DNA of 64,000 nt, taken from assembly GCF_009730915.1 (NCBI RefSeq), contig NC_052489.1, positions 24,545,916-24,609,915 on the forward strand, in the 5' to 3' direction. The stretch's first letter is position 1. Every line of letters begins with the position of its first letter. The position numbers were made by a program, and so were the translations under genes. The DNA comes from Dioscorea cayenensis subsp. rotundata (taxonomy: Eukaryota > Streptophyta > Magnoliopsida > Dioscoreales > Dioscoreaceae). This document shows positions 23,291-35,592 of this stretch, in pieces. The notes beneath the pieces are model-generated. The model was given only the letters and a program-made list of their open reading frames with translations, was not told where the DNA came from and did not search any database.

Positions 23291-25008
23291 CTAGAATTTC
23301 GACATGATTTGATGAAGTAGTCTGTAAGAGTTTGTTTTGTGGAACGCCATGAGATAGTCTGTACCATTGTAAGAAAAACATGTATCCGAGTCCCGAGATC
23401 GCCCTTTATGAGGATCGGGACGGATACCCAAACGATCAAGAAAACACCGTGAGGTTGGATGACGACTCATGTCGATAGAATAAACCCAGATCTGTAGTTC
23501 CTCGTAAATAACATAGCACATCTTTTACTCCTTTCCAGTGTCTTCGCGTCGGTGTAGAACTGTATCTCGCTAGAAGATTTACTGCAAAAGCTATATCTGG
23601 TCTGGTATTATTTGCAAGATACATTAATGCACCGATTGCACTTAAATATGGACTTTCTGGACCAAGAATGATCTCTCCTTCTTCCGGTGGGCGAAATGGA
23701 TCTTTCTCGAACATCAAGAGTTCGGACGACCATTGGCGTACTCGAGTGGATACGCCTTCTCCATATTGAATCTCTTCAAGCACCTTTTCCGTATAGGGTT
23801 GATTGATGCACAAATATTCCACGAGTATAAGTGCTCGATTTGTATACCTAGACGAATTTGGTCTTTCCCAAATCTTTCATTTCAAATTCTTTTTTTCGAG
23901 ATATGATCTTTGCGAGTTGCAATTTCGGAAGGAGTGCCTACAAGATTTAAATCATCCACATATCTCGCTATCACAACAAAAACCGTTAGTATAACTTTTT
24001 AATAAACACACATGGACATATACTATCATTTTGGTATCCTTCTTTTTATAAGATATTCATCTGAGACAGTTATACCACATCCGTCCAGGATTGTTTTTTA
24101 ACCCATAAAGAGATCTCGTAATTTAATAGAGTATAAATGATGATTATTTGTAATGTTTGTTTTTTTCTTTATCCTTCATGGATTTTTCATATATATGTCA
24201 TTTTCAAGTAATCCATACGGATATCTCTGTGACAACATCCATCATCTGCATATCTAATTTATTACTTTTCGCCATGGCAATTAAAAAAATCGAAAAAGTA
24301 ATTCCATCCATTACTGGAGAGTATGTCTCTTCATAATCAATACAGGCATTTGAGAAAAAAACCTTGAGCAACCAGGTCTTGCTTTGTATCTCATAATTTG
24401 ATTATTTTTCATTTCTTTTTCTCACAAACACCCATTTATAACCCGATCTGGTTTTATCCCTTCCGGTGTTGGCACTATCGCCCAAACACCTCACGCTTTT
24501 GATAGGGAATTTAGCTCGACTGGATAGCTTCTTTCCATTTTGGCCAATCATTTCTTTGTCGACATTCTTCGATGGATCGTGACTACGGATCATTATCGGA
24601 TTTATTTCTATATCTCGTAGCCACATTGTAGATGAATATATCATTTATTTCGGTCTCATGCCGATTGAATCTTTGACCATCATCTACATAGCAAATTGAA
24701 TTTTTCAACATTTTTCGAAATATCATCCCCCATTGATTCTTCATTAACGTGTTCGAGGGTTTTATAATTTCCTCTCCCTTTTCACATGGGAGATCCTTAT
24801 CTTTATTTTTTTCGCTTCCTTTTTCTAGGAGTCGAATCTTTGGCACCAATTGGTCTTCCACGTTTTTGTCGTGGTTTATTTTTCTACTTGATTTTTCTTT
24901 CAATGGATTCTTAGGAATCTCAATTCTTGCAGGGAGCATTCGCAGTGGTATATATGATTTAGTTACCATTTTTAGTATCGATGAATGCATCGGGTATTTC
25001 ATTTGCAA
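23291..25008 (-). pseudogene. Degenerate reverse transcriptase/RNase H region of copia element B
   Basis: 23822-23436 keeps the RT C-terminal signature [21 protein letters not shown], with [12 protein letters not shown] into the connection to RNase H. 24644-24402 has GYKWVFVRKRN from the RT start. 25008-24583 covers the variable linker between integrase and RT. Many stops and frameshifts break the region; a product is not expected. Confidence 0.82.
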
Positions 25009-25159
25009 TATTTTTGCAATTTAATGATCCTTTGAACTTCAAGTTCACATTCATTGGTACGAGGATCATATGTATGTAATCGTGATGCATTCCATTCAAT
25101 TTCTTTTGGCTCATTTTGAGTAATCATTTCTCACCCTAATGCAGGGGAAGACGACTTCA

Positions 25160-26100
25160 TCAAAAATGACAATATGCAAATCTTGCGATAAATACATCCC
25201 CTGTTAATGGTTCTAAATATCGTATAATTGAAGGGGAATCATAACCAACATATATACCAAGTCTGCGTTGTGGACCCATTTTTTGTATGATTTGGTGGTG
25301 GTATTGGCACATATCATTGCACAAACCAAATATTCTTATATATGAAATATCGGGCTCTTTACCCATAACAAGTTGGTGTGGTGAATATAAATTACATGCG
25401 AGTGGGTCGGATCCAGTATTAAAAGTCTGCAGCATGCAAAATAGCATGACCCCACGCACTTGTAGGCGTTTCGTCCTTAATAACATTGGACTGAGCAATA
25501 ATCGGAGTCTTTTAATTAATGACTGCGCTAACCCATTTTGGGTATGTACATGAGACTCTTGGATGCTCAACATGTATTCCAACTGCCATACAATAATCAT
25601 AAAATGATTTTTGATGAAAATTCACCGAGCATTATCAAAAAAGCGAATTGTCTTTATGGGATAATCCGAAAATTGTGCTTTAAGCCTGATAATTTGTGCT
25701 AATAACCTTGCAAATGCTACATTTCTTGTAGACAGCAGTGAAACATGGGACCATCTAGTCGATGCATCGATTAAAACCATAAAATACCTAAATGGTCCAC
25801 ATGATGGATGTATTGGTCCACAAATGTCTCCTTGTATTCTTTCTAAAAAAATTTAGGAGATTCACCACTCACCTTTGTTATAGAAGGTCCGGTTATTAGC
25901 TTTTCCCATTGAACATCTCTGAACATGCATATTCATTATGTGTTAGGATTTTTATAATCCTTCGAGTGGGTGTCCATGAGAACTAGTAATAATCCGGCAG
26001 CAACATAATAGCACCCGGATGTCCAAGTCTTTCATGCCATATTTTTAAATATCTCGGGTCATTAACCTTCCCGGGTTAATACTGTATGTGATTCCATTAC
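25160..26100 (-). pseudogene. Degenerate integrase region of copia element B
   Basis: 25600-25160 reads VHTQNGLAQSLIKRL, then YSPHQLVMGKEPDISYIRIFG and MGPQRRLGIYVGYDSPSI. This is the end of the copia integrase core and its C-terminal extension. The upstream core up to about 26100 is present in shifted frames. The reading is by motif recognition. Confidence 0.85.
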
Positions 26101-26102
26101 TT

Positions 26103-27580
26103 TTAATACGTGTAAAAATATAATCCTGAGGATATACAGGGAAAGCTTTCAAGTACACGTTTTTGGCATGAAATAACTTGTGTAATATAAAGATATTCTT
26201 TTCCTTCCTTATCAACTGTCTCTAAATGATATCCATTGAGACGTATATCTTTAAAGCTTAAAAGGTTCCTCCTAGACTTAGGGGAATAGAGAGCATTTTT
26301 CATCTGCAAGGATGTTCCATTTGGCAACATCAATGCTGCTTCTCCAGAACCTTCAACCAGGTCTGATGACCCTGCTATTGTGGCTATACATGCCTTTCTC
26401 ATTGATAAGGATATAAAATATATTTTTCTTGTCAAAATAGTATGCGTTGTCCCTGATCAATAATCGATTCATCATCGACCATATTCTAACAAAACAAAAG
26501 AAAAAAATATAATTTAATAAAAACATAAAGACATATTACAAACTAGTCTATAAGAAATCGACATATCTAAATATGTATTTTTCGAGTTACATTTAAATTA
26601 TTTATGGAATTATCCTCAATTGGATCAACTATGGGGTTGTCGAGCAAAATTTGTCTCAATATCTTTACCTTTCTTGTTTTTTTAAGTGATTCTTGGTAAA
26701 AGGTGGACAAAAATGTTTTGGGGTCCCGCAAATTCGGACCAATGACCTTCCGAGCCACAACGATAGCATGTATCTTTCTTTGTCTCTAACCCCATCTTGT
26801 GGCTTTGTTGCTTTTGTTGATGTACATCAATTCTGTTATCGCGTGGTCCGATATTATTTCGGCCCCCACCACGACCGCGTAGTCCTCGACCACCCTCGTC
26901 CCACCACGGTTTTTAAAAACCAATACCGCGACCACGCCCATCTTCTTTGCCCAAAAATTAATTTACGGCGGTGGTGCCGATCCGGATGGTCGAGATTGAT
27001 GATTCCGCATCAACAATTCATTGTTTTTGCTCCGCCACAAGGAGACAAGAAATTAATTCGAGAATTTTGTAAAAATTCTTTTCTCTATATTGTTGTTGTA
27101 ATATAACATTTCGATGCGTGAAATGTTGTAAATGTTTCTCGAGCATCATTCCTTCCATCACTTTGTTTCTCCACGAGACGTAGTACTTGAAAACAATTTT
27201 TAAATAGCTCGGAATTATATTCTTGCGCTTTTTAAAAATCTTGAAACCCCGAGGCTTGACCAATCATTGCGTGCTTTGGGCAAGTAGACCATTCCCGAGA
27301 TGTTCAAATCTCTTTCAGGGATAACCACAATTCTTGTGGATCCTCAATGGTCAAGTATTCATTCTTCAGGCCATTATCAATATGATGCCTTATAAATATT
27401 AAGGCCTTCGCCTTTATTATCACTAGGCTCATTGTTATTAGCCTCAATAGTTTTACTCGGGGTTTTTTTGCTTTCGAGATGGAGCTTGATATCGAGGGCT
27501 CCGGGATATATAATTGCTCCCCGAGATTTGAAGGGCCTCAAATTCTCTTTTTGCAATATTTGCCATTTTCTCTTCAAAAT
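26103..27580 (-). pseudogene. Degenerate gag/protease region of copia element B
   Basis: 26435-26103 has the segment between protease and integrase (LMLPNGTSLQMKNALYSPKSRRNLLS). Upstream, from 27580 to about 26567, short minus-strand frames and low GC-poor complexity occupy the gag position between primer-binding site and protease. The individual gag motifs are too eroded for a firm reading. Confidence 0.65.
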
Positions 27581-28280
27581 AATAATACAGCATGTAATTA
27601 GAATAGAGAGTACAGAATAAAATATAAAACATTTATACTGTTTATATACTGATCTTGCTTTATGTACTGATCTTGTTCATGTATACTGATCTTGTTACAT
27701 ACACTGCAATTATCTAGAAAGCATTGGGAATTAAAATTTGTTTGAAAGTGATTATAATTTAAAAGGGAAGAAGAAGTAAAAATAGGGGAGAGAAGAAAGT
27801 AGGGGGGGCCGACGGAGAAAAGCCGGCCGAGTTGCCGATGGAGAAACTCGAAGGGGCCGGCGAAGTAGTGAGAAGGGCGTCGGAGAAGAGAAAAAAAAAG
27901 GGGCCCGACAGATCTTTACCAGGTTTTGTCAACGATCGCCGGGATAGGAGGGTCGCCGCGAAGACTTAGGAAAAGATGATGCTTGATAATTTAGATTTGG
28001 TGGAAAACTTCATTGTAATAATAATTTTATTGTTTTTGTTGTTTATTTTAAAAGTACTGGTAATATTAGCCTTAGTGGCTTTAGTACTGTCTGTTTTTTA
28101 TGTATGCTTCTAAGAAAACCCTATGTATGGTTGATTGAAATTATGTAATAATAAAATGTATGGTTTGCCAGTATTATATTACCTGTCGAACTTTCCTGCA
28201 TTCAGTGTTAGAAATGGATTCCACATATATAATATATATATTATATAAGCCAAAGAAAATTAAAATCATATGAGCAAATT

Positions 28281-28293
28281 CGTGCTGATAACG
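28281..28293 (-). other. Primer-binding site of copia element B
   Basis: The minus strand reads CGTTATCAGCACG just inside the LTR end ...TTAACA. This is a recurrent primer-site sequence in plant copia elements and shows minus-strand orientation. Confidence 0.7.
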
Positions 28294-28682
28294 TGTTAAG
28301 AATATATATATGTTATAAATGTAAAGATAGTAATAAGAATAGACAGCCAGAGTATTTACCAAAAACCCAAAAACCCTGAAGAATTAAGTTCTTCTTCTTC
28401 TTTCTTCTTTTATTTCTCTCTTTTCTTTCTCTTCTCTATATCTTCCAAAGTATACAAAATGAGGGGGTATTAATAGGGTTACAAGAGTTGAATGAACGGC
28501 CAGGATCGATTCGATCCGACGGTCGAAAATACCCTGGTTGGTGGAATAGTAACAGTACTGACGGCTGCTACAGTACCGCATGGGCGGCTGCTACAGTAAT
28601 ATCTAGAAGTTGCTATAGTAATGCCGGCTGCTACAGTGAAATTGCTACAGTATGCATCCATTAAAAATATTTGTTTATAACA
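28294..28682 (-). repeat. 5' LTR of copia element B
   Basis: It starts TGTTAAGAATAT and ends TTTATAACA on the plus strand. Its inner half has about five CTACAGT/CTATAGT motifs spaced by 15-30 bp (28566-28650), partly lost in the other LTR. Confidence 0.93.
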
Positions 28683-28687
28683 TGTTT

Positions 28688-29008
28688 GACATATTATTTA
28701 TAAGTTTTTTAATTGTAGGTTTATTTATACTGTTTCCTTTTATCAGTTATATGCAGATGTTTTTCCCCACAAAGTGGATATGTGACATTTTAATTTTAAT
28801 AATTATTATAATAATACATCACAAGAGCAACATAAGTAGAATGCACGCAAATATAATAGCCCACTAAGTAAAATAAAGATCTAAAGGCCCACATATAACA
28901 AAAAAGTAATTCTTTCTAGAAAATGAGAGAGATTCATGGGAGCGCTTCAAGTTTAAACATTAATATATCGTTGACCGACGCTATCACTCATCCAACAAAG
29001 TCTACTCG
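28688..29008. other. Short AT-rich spacer between element B and the solo LTR
   Basis: About 320 bp without any exon or repeat structure I can name. Confidence 0.6.
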
Positions 29009-30808
29009 TGTGGACCCCATCATCCTAATTAATTTTAAATTACTTTTAGTTAAATCTATCTACTTATTTATATTTTAAAAGGAGACCCTTATCTTATCCC
29101 AGCCTCCCGGATCTGATTTATCGTTCCGTAACACCCGAGCGAGGATCCTCAATATTTGTTTTGGTTTAAAAATTAAAGGAGAGTAGAAAACCGGAGGAAA
29201 CCCTATCTCTTCTTGTGTCGTGTGGTGACCTTGGCGGCAGGCTCTTATATTTTGTTCATCGTTGAATTTTGTGACCAAAGATCCAAGGTAGGTGCTTGAA
29301 TTTTATTGTGGTTGTGAGATCTTACTTATTCTCATCCTTAGTTTCCACCCTATAGACTACCTTAAGGAATTTGATATGTGTTCACCAACCTTTGTGTTTA
29401 TTCATTCATTTATGCACATGCTTTATGTTTGTTAGGGCATCCTTCGAGTGCTTGATTTTGGATAATCTGATTTGGAGTCTTGGATTTGTGAGACATTTAG
29501 GTAAGTATCCACATATAAATTATACGATTTTTTTTTAAACTAGCTAAATTTGTGAAAACAAATATTTTATTTATTTATTTTGTGATAATTAGGTTTATGT
29601 TTATTATTCAAATATTGTTTATACTACTTTCGGAATTATTTTAATTTATTTAATATTCAAATTAATGAGATTCTTTCGAATCCCCACGTGTTGATTTAAT
29701 TAAATTTCAAATTTTCAAATAATTCTTTTAAATCCTGATCCTTTTTACTTTTGAAATTTCATATACTGTATCATGAATGTTTAAAATTTCTAAATTTCGG
29801 ATAATTGTTTAAATTTCTGAATTCAGGTGTTTAAAGTTCAGATTGTGTAATTATTGATTTATTTTGAATTTCAGGTATTTATTTAATTTTTGATTAAAGA
29901 ATATTATTGTTTTTATTATCTATTCTTGTTTGTATTCCATTAAGCTGGGTGTATTTTGATATGACAAAAATTGGGATCATATTCATCGTAAATTCTTGTA
30001 CTTTGCTTGTTTTTGAATTTTTGTTAGTTCATCGTTTTGTGAGCGAAAGTATTTTGACATAGAAACTAGTCCCCAAATAACTTTGCAATAACCCTATCGA
30101 CATGGGTTAAACACTCGACCGTGTCGACACGTATTTTTGTTCTACAAACTATAGTTTCCCACCGCTTGCCGTCGGTGCGAATATCGGCCTTTGTTAATTT
30201 TGGCTCGGGTCACGAGGGTAAAAAAATATGACTTTTTGTTTTTGTCTCGGGTCACTGAGGGTAAATATATGAATTTTTGTGATTTGTTTTTGGGCAATAG
30301 TTGTTTGGGGGACCTATATGCTTAATTTTTTTGACATCTATGTTATGTGAATTAAACTTATGGTTGGTTTTTGCAAATCATTAAATTATGATTTTTTTGA
30401 TAAGTGATCCCTATATTTTTTTAGTGGGTGCTTCTTGGTCATCGAGCTCATAAATTTTTTGTTGTTATTTTTTTCTTCGGATCGGGGAGTAGAGGTCGAT
30501 GACGGATAGCTTAGAAAGGATCGTTGGGCACCGTCAATCTTCTTAGCATGTAATAAGTCCCGTTGTTGTGGGCATAGTTTTTTTATTTGATTAAATTTGT
30601 AAGAATCATGCAAAGACACTTAGTTATTTCTTTTAGTGTTGAACTCCATTCTTGTTTCAGCCTTTTGCTCTCTGTTAGACTTTTTTTGTCATTTGTTGAG
30701 AACGGGGTTTTGAGGCCTTACATGCCTCTCGGGCCTCAGCTTGGTGGGTGTGTGGCTGTTTGTCAGTGCACTGGGCCTGGGGAGCCAGGTTCGGGGCGTG
30801 ACAACTCG
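29004..30808 (-). mobile_element. Solo LTR (Ty3/gypsy-like) with 5-bp target duplication ACTCG
   Basis: The segment 29009-30803 (1795 bp) starts TGTGGACCCC and ends TTCGGGGCGTGACA. It is flanked by the direct repeat ACTCG at 29004-29008 and 30804-30808. On the minus strand it begins TGTCACGCCCCGAACC, an opening frequent in Tekay/Del-type chromovirus LTRs. There is no primer-binding site, second LTR or coding interior, so it looks like a solo LTR left by LTR-LTR recombination. The lineage assignment rests on the terminal motif only. Confidence 0.72.
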
Positions 30809-30879
30809 TCTCACCTCTTATAAGATATTCAAACTCCATGATACTTTGACTATATTGAAGGACTTTTTAGTTTTTGTCT

Positions 30880-31126
30880 TTTTAGCTCAAAGCTACAAGC
30901 AAAAATAGACCAGACTTGCACAGAAATATTCTCAAATTTACATTGCAAAAGAGAAGTGAAAAAACAAGTGATTCATAGATTCAATATTTACATAACAAAG
31001 TACACAAGTGGCCATTGAAAACTTATTGCATCTTTTATTTGTAAGATTTTTTAGGGTGAGAATATTGTTATCTTGTGTTAGCCAAATAAAAGCCTTTCCT
31101 TTTCTTGGACATATACCTCTCCAGAC
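30880..31126 (-). pseudogene. LINE (non-LTR retrotransposon) remnant with zf-RVT zinc-binding motif
   Basis: The minus strand from 31123 downward reads WRGICPRKGKAFIWL, followed by NKRCNKFSMATCVLCYV and ESMNHLFFHFSFA. This is the C-terminal zinc-binding (zf-RVT) region that follows the reverse transcriptase in plant LINEs. Only this fragment of about 75 codons is present. The frame is nearly open, but the last expected Cys of the motif is lost (HFSFA). Confidence 0.75.
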
Positions 31127-31560
31127 GTTCTTGTTTGATTAATAACAAAAGGCTCCATCGAATAAGGAAATTACGAAAAAATTTTACTAAAAAAGGTACC
31201 GCCAGTAACATTGGGGATTCTACCAAGTACTATTTACCCGGGCCACAATTCGGATTAGTGTAGATTATTTTTAATAAATTCCTTTATCCAAAAATATCAA
31301 GATAATTTACCAAAAAAAAAAAATGAAGATAATTTCAACCAGCTAAAATCGGTGCCCAAATCCGTAGTGTGTCCGAAAGTTATCGGATTCGGATCCTTAC
31401 TTTTTAAAACCCGATCCATTTAAATTCACCCCTTTTGTCTCTCTCCCCGCGTGCGACCCCGCTCTCGCGATCTCTCGGCGACATCGAGGGCTTTGATCTT
31501 TCTACAAACCGTCACCAGATTCCCGGCCCATCCCCTTCTCCGATCGGATCCGCCGCCGGT

Positions 31561-34500
31561 ATGGCTCTCCTCGGGGCGGCCATCCCCAGCGAGGTGTGCT
31601 TCATGTCAAACCCTAATCTGTCCTCCTTTCTCCCTTCAGTTTTGCGTGAATTTCTCGTTTGGAGAAGTATTGTGCTTCTTAGGTTTTTCTAATCAATCTA
31701 CTTGAATTTATTTCATTTATCGCTTATTTATGTAAAAAAAAAAAAAATTATTTGGAGTGTTCATTGCGTAGTAAACTAGTTCTAACTACGAGAGATCCAG
31801 TCTTTGGAGTTGATGAATTAGATGCCTTGTATTTTCTGCGGTTTTTCTTTGAGTCTAATGGTTTGACCTTGCAGGTTGGATTGCGGTTGTTACTTTGCCC
31901 ATTTGGTAGTAACATTGTCATCAGAACTGCTTGGTGAGTTTTAATCTCATTTAGGTTGAATTAACTGTATGATACTGATCCATAGTCTTTCAATTGACTT
32001 GCTAATCCGATGGCTTCATAACATTTGCATGTCTTTAATGCAATTGATGCTGTTGGTTTTGATTTGAATTGTTTCCTAAATGAGATTCATCACCTGAATA
32101 CTATTTCATGATTTTATTATGAATTTTTCATATTTTTTTGGTGCGTAGCTGCACGGTGGGGATTGGGCTGCCTGTATACTCAACTTTTAAGGCTATAGAG
32201 AACAGAGATTGCAGTGAACAGCATAAATGGCTTGTATATTGGGCAGGTTGTCTTAAATTTTTGTTTTGAAGTTTTCATAGCACCGCATTTGTTAATGCTA
32301 TGTCATTTCATTGATGGAGGTTAAAGTTCCTTTTTTTTTGCATCAGGAATTCATCTATTAACATGCTCTTAATATTTTTTAACTTTGTTTTGTTCTTCAA
32401 TATTTGTAGGATATGCAGCATGTCAATGGACATCTCTTTTTGTCACTTATGAACACACATCCTAGATTTTAGTTTCCTCAAGCTCCATAAATCTCTTATA
32501 AAAATGTTAAAATTTCAATATGTTTTTGCCGTTAAAACATTAGATCTGGATAACAATTGATTGTTATTAATGAATTAGTATGACTTATGGAATGATTAGA
32601 GGAACTTTTGCTTCTGAATGTTTATATGCCCAATACAGCACTGTTTTATGAGAAACTCTATATTATTTTTATTTGTTTATGTTATAGATGAATCATATAC
32701 TTTTATTTTACACATGTGGTTGGATTGCTCTTGATTTTTTAAGCCTCTTTCAAAGGATCCCTTCTCAATACCAGTAGCCAAGCCCTAGCCAAACTGCTTT
32801 CCTTTTCTATGGCACAAATTTGTGGTTTAGCATGTTGCATACCCATTGGGTTTGTAGTTGAAGTATATTTCTTTGTTTTGGTTAAGTGCTTAATGGTCAA
32901 GTAATGGTGTGCATTAATGTTTTTACCTTGGTAGCGTCGAGTTATGGTATTCCTATGCTTGTGTAATTGGTCTTAATCCTTAGTTTCTTTGCCGGTTAAA
33001 ATTTCTAATTTTTGCTGATATGTGCAGCTTATGGATCTTTCAGTCTTGCTGAGGTTTTTCTGGATAAATTTTTATGTTGGTATGTTTTTTTATCCAACAT
33101 AAATACATAATTATTATTCCCAATTTATGTTGACATTCCAAATTTGGTTATGGTCACATTATATATTCACAGACGCACCACCAATACCCACCCCCAACAA
33201 AAAAGGATCCAGGCTTAAAGTCACTCAATGCTTATATTAAACTTTTATTTCTCTGAAACCCTTTGGTTGTATACCTGACTGCATCTATTTTCTATTTACT
33301 AAGAAATTGCTTGGCTTTTGAACTGCTAAAGATAAAGAAAGGGCTAAACTTTATGGACTATTGATTTGAAAGGGTCTTAAAACCTGCTGAATTTAATCAT
33401 CCAAGATGCTAAAACTGTAGAACATATGGGATGCATTATGTGCACGATATATCTTCAGCTTTGCATTCCTCCAATTTCAAGCTATTATAGGAAGTGGTTT
33501 TAATTCAATTTTATAATTTTATCTAAGCAACCTGTGGGGATACTTTGCTTCTAAATTGAGTGATAATTTATTCTGAACCTCATAATTTCTTTTGTCTGCA
33601 GGTGCCCATTTTACTATCATATGAAGTTTGCCTTTCTTGTCTGGCTGCAACTACCAACCACTAATGTATGTAATGTAAAAGACCTTTATAAGAAACCTTC
33701 GATTCAAATATATAATTTTCTTTTTTAAACATATTATTTGGTCACTATCACTGTCGTAGCTAAAATAACAAATTCCCTCCGATGGTTTCATCTTTTTGAG
33801 AAAAATTAATTTAGATTCCAGCTGTAATGTGTCTGCTAGATACATAGCGCCTCATATAACTTTTGTGACTGATTATGTATAGTACATAAATAAAGAAATA
33901 TTATGAAATTGGAGAACAGAGAGTACATTGACAATTAATGAATTCTTTCTCTTGTGCGCACCTCAGGCGCACACACCCCATGTGACACTCCTGGTTGTTT
34001 GCTTTATCAGGGATCAAGGATGATTTACAGAAGATATCTGCGTCCTTTTCTGTTGAGACATCAGGCTAGACTTGATCAGCTACTTGGTGCCACCTCCAAT
34101 GAAATCGTATGTCTCTTCTCTTATCAACCTATTTTATGCTTGAATATTTTGAGGTTCTTCTGATCCTTAGTCATTTATAGGTCTCTTTTGCATGCAATGA
34201 AATAATAATGGGTTCTTGTTTAGAATAAGTGCTTTTCCATATAGTGAATAACTGTTTGGGCAGCAACTATGCAGAATTTCCTTTAAAAGGAAGAAATCTT
34301 ATTCTTTAAGGTGGTCTATGGTGTCCTGCATCCTAATTTTGAAAGATGATTATTTGCTATGTTATAATATTATTACTGGACAGTTAGTTACTTGCGTGTT
34401 ACTTTATCTATTCAATTTATACCTACCATACATAGTTGCTGAAATGTTTGTGAGATTTTGTACAAGAATTTCTGTGTGTTATCTGATGTTATCATATGCA

Positions 34501-35592
34501 AACCTTTACACAGGCCAAATTTGTTGTCACTCATCAGAATGAAATACAAGTTTTGAAGTCTGTGATTGAAAAGTGCGCCACAACAGGTATCAATTCTTCT
34601 GTTATGGTAATTTCTGACATTTGGAGACCATTTAGTGATTTTCATTAGCTTTCCTGCTAAAACACATTATCTTTTAAAGTACAATCATTGAGTACAATGA
34701 CAAAACATTGAATTTTCTCTACAGATAGCTCATGTTTTTCATAAGTAATTTGCTATGATAGTTTCTTGCTGACTGCTACGTGGGTTCATAATTTCAATAA
34801 AAAAGTTACCTCAACAGGATTTTGGTTCATAGAACAATTGATAAGACCACTGGCACCTTGCTGTATGGACCAGAAACCTAATGGGTCTATTGTATGAATC
34901 ATATCTAAGAACCAAATTCGTGACCATCCTATTGTTGTTTTGCTATATGTGATTGTACTTAAGATATAGTCTTGTTTCTGCAACAACACCTGAGTGTGGA
35001 TGATTGACAAATAGCCTTTTTTTCTCTGGATGATCATATGGGGCCATGGTCTGGGAGTAATGAACTCCCCCCACTGCTTTTCTTGAAATTAGCTGGTGTA
35101 CCTTACATGAACTGGTGATCAACAAGCAAAGAATTTATGATGGTTTTACAAGGTAGAATGAGATAACGGAGCCTTTGATTCATTAGGAAGAGCCCAATGT
35201 TGGATTGTGGGCATATTATGTATATTCTGTGTTGTCACCACATAGCCTTAGATTTTTCTGAAAAGGTTGTGTGTAACTGTTGAGTTTCATACTATGGTGC
35301 ATGTTTGTTGTTGGGAAGCTTTTCTATAACCATCTGTCTCGAGTATGCCAACATTTTTAACATTGGTACTATACCCTATCACAACAACTTATCCTTTTTT
35401 TTTTTTAATGAATCAGCGAGTCAGATTGTGAAAGACATTATTCAACCAGGACAAACTGAGGGCCGAAATCTAAATGATGATCCCAACAACCCTGCACCCA
35501 ATCGACTTCAGATCCAAAATGGTTCCAATGCACCCCAATCCACTAGTTCCCAAAGCCAAGACCAAGACCCAGATCCGGATTCTGACAATTGA
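31561..35592 (+). CDS. HVA22K: HVA22-like protein k (TB2/DP1/REEP family)
   Basis: Eight exons give 216 aa with matching phases: 31561-31593, 31875-31933, 32149-32246, 33028-33079, 33602-33665, 34011-34106, 34514-34586 and 35417-35592. The protein begins MALLGAAIPSE. The TB2/DP1/HVA22 domain (about residues 12-110) has hydrophobic hairpins (LLLCPFGSNIVIRTACCTVG; LVYWAAYGSFSLAEVF; FYYHMKFAFLVWLQLP), then the family block RPFLLRHQARLDQL. The C-terminus is hydrophilic (NAPQSTSSQSQDQDPDPDSD). Family members are ER membrane-curving proteins related to REEP/Yop1; plant HVA22 was first known as ABA- and stress-induced. The match is closest to Arabidopsis HVA22k. An upstream in-frame start within the leader is not needed. 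Confidence 0.95.

Larger units (their letters stand above)
22280..28687 (-). mobile_element. Ty1/copia LTR retrotransposon B with 5-bp target duplication TGTTT
   Basis: The element is 22285-28682. Its LTRs are at 22285-22693 (409 bp) and 28294-28682 (389 bp), both with TG...CA ends. The direct repeat TGTTT lies at 22280-22284 and 28683-28687. On the minus strand a primer-binding site adjoins the right LTR and a purine tract adjoins the left LTR, so transcription ran right to left. Integrase and reverse transcriptase remnants give the copia order. The LTRs differ by many substitutions and indels, and the interior is shattered by frameshifts, so this is an old insertion. Confidence 0.95.

Noticed and set aside
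29075-29278. Short minus-strand coding frame between element B and the HVA22k gene
   Set aside because: It falls inside the solo LTR and resembles no protein family.
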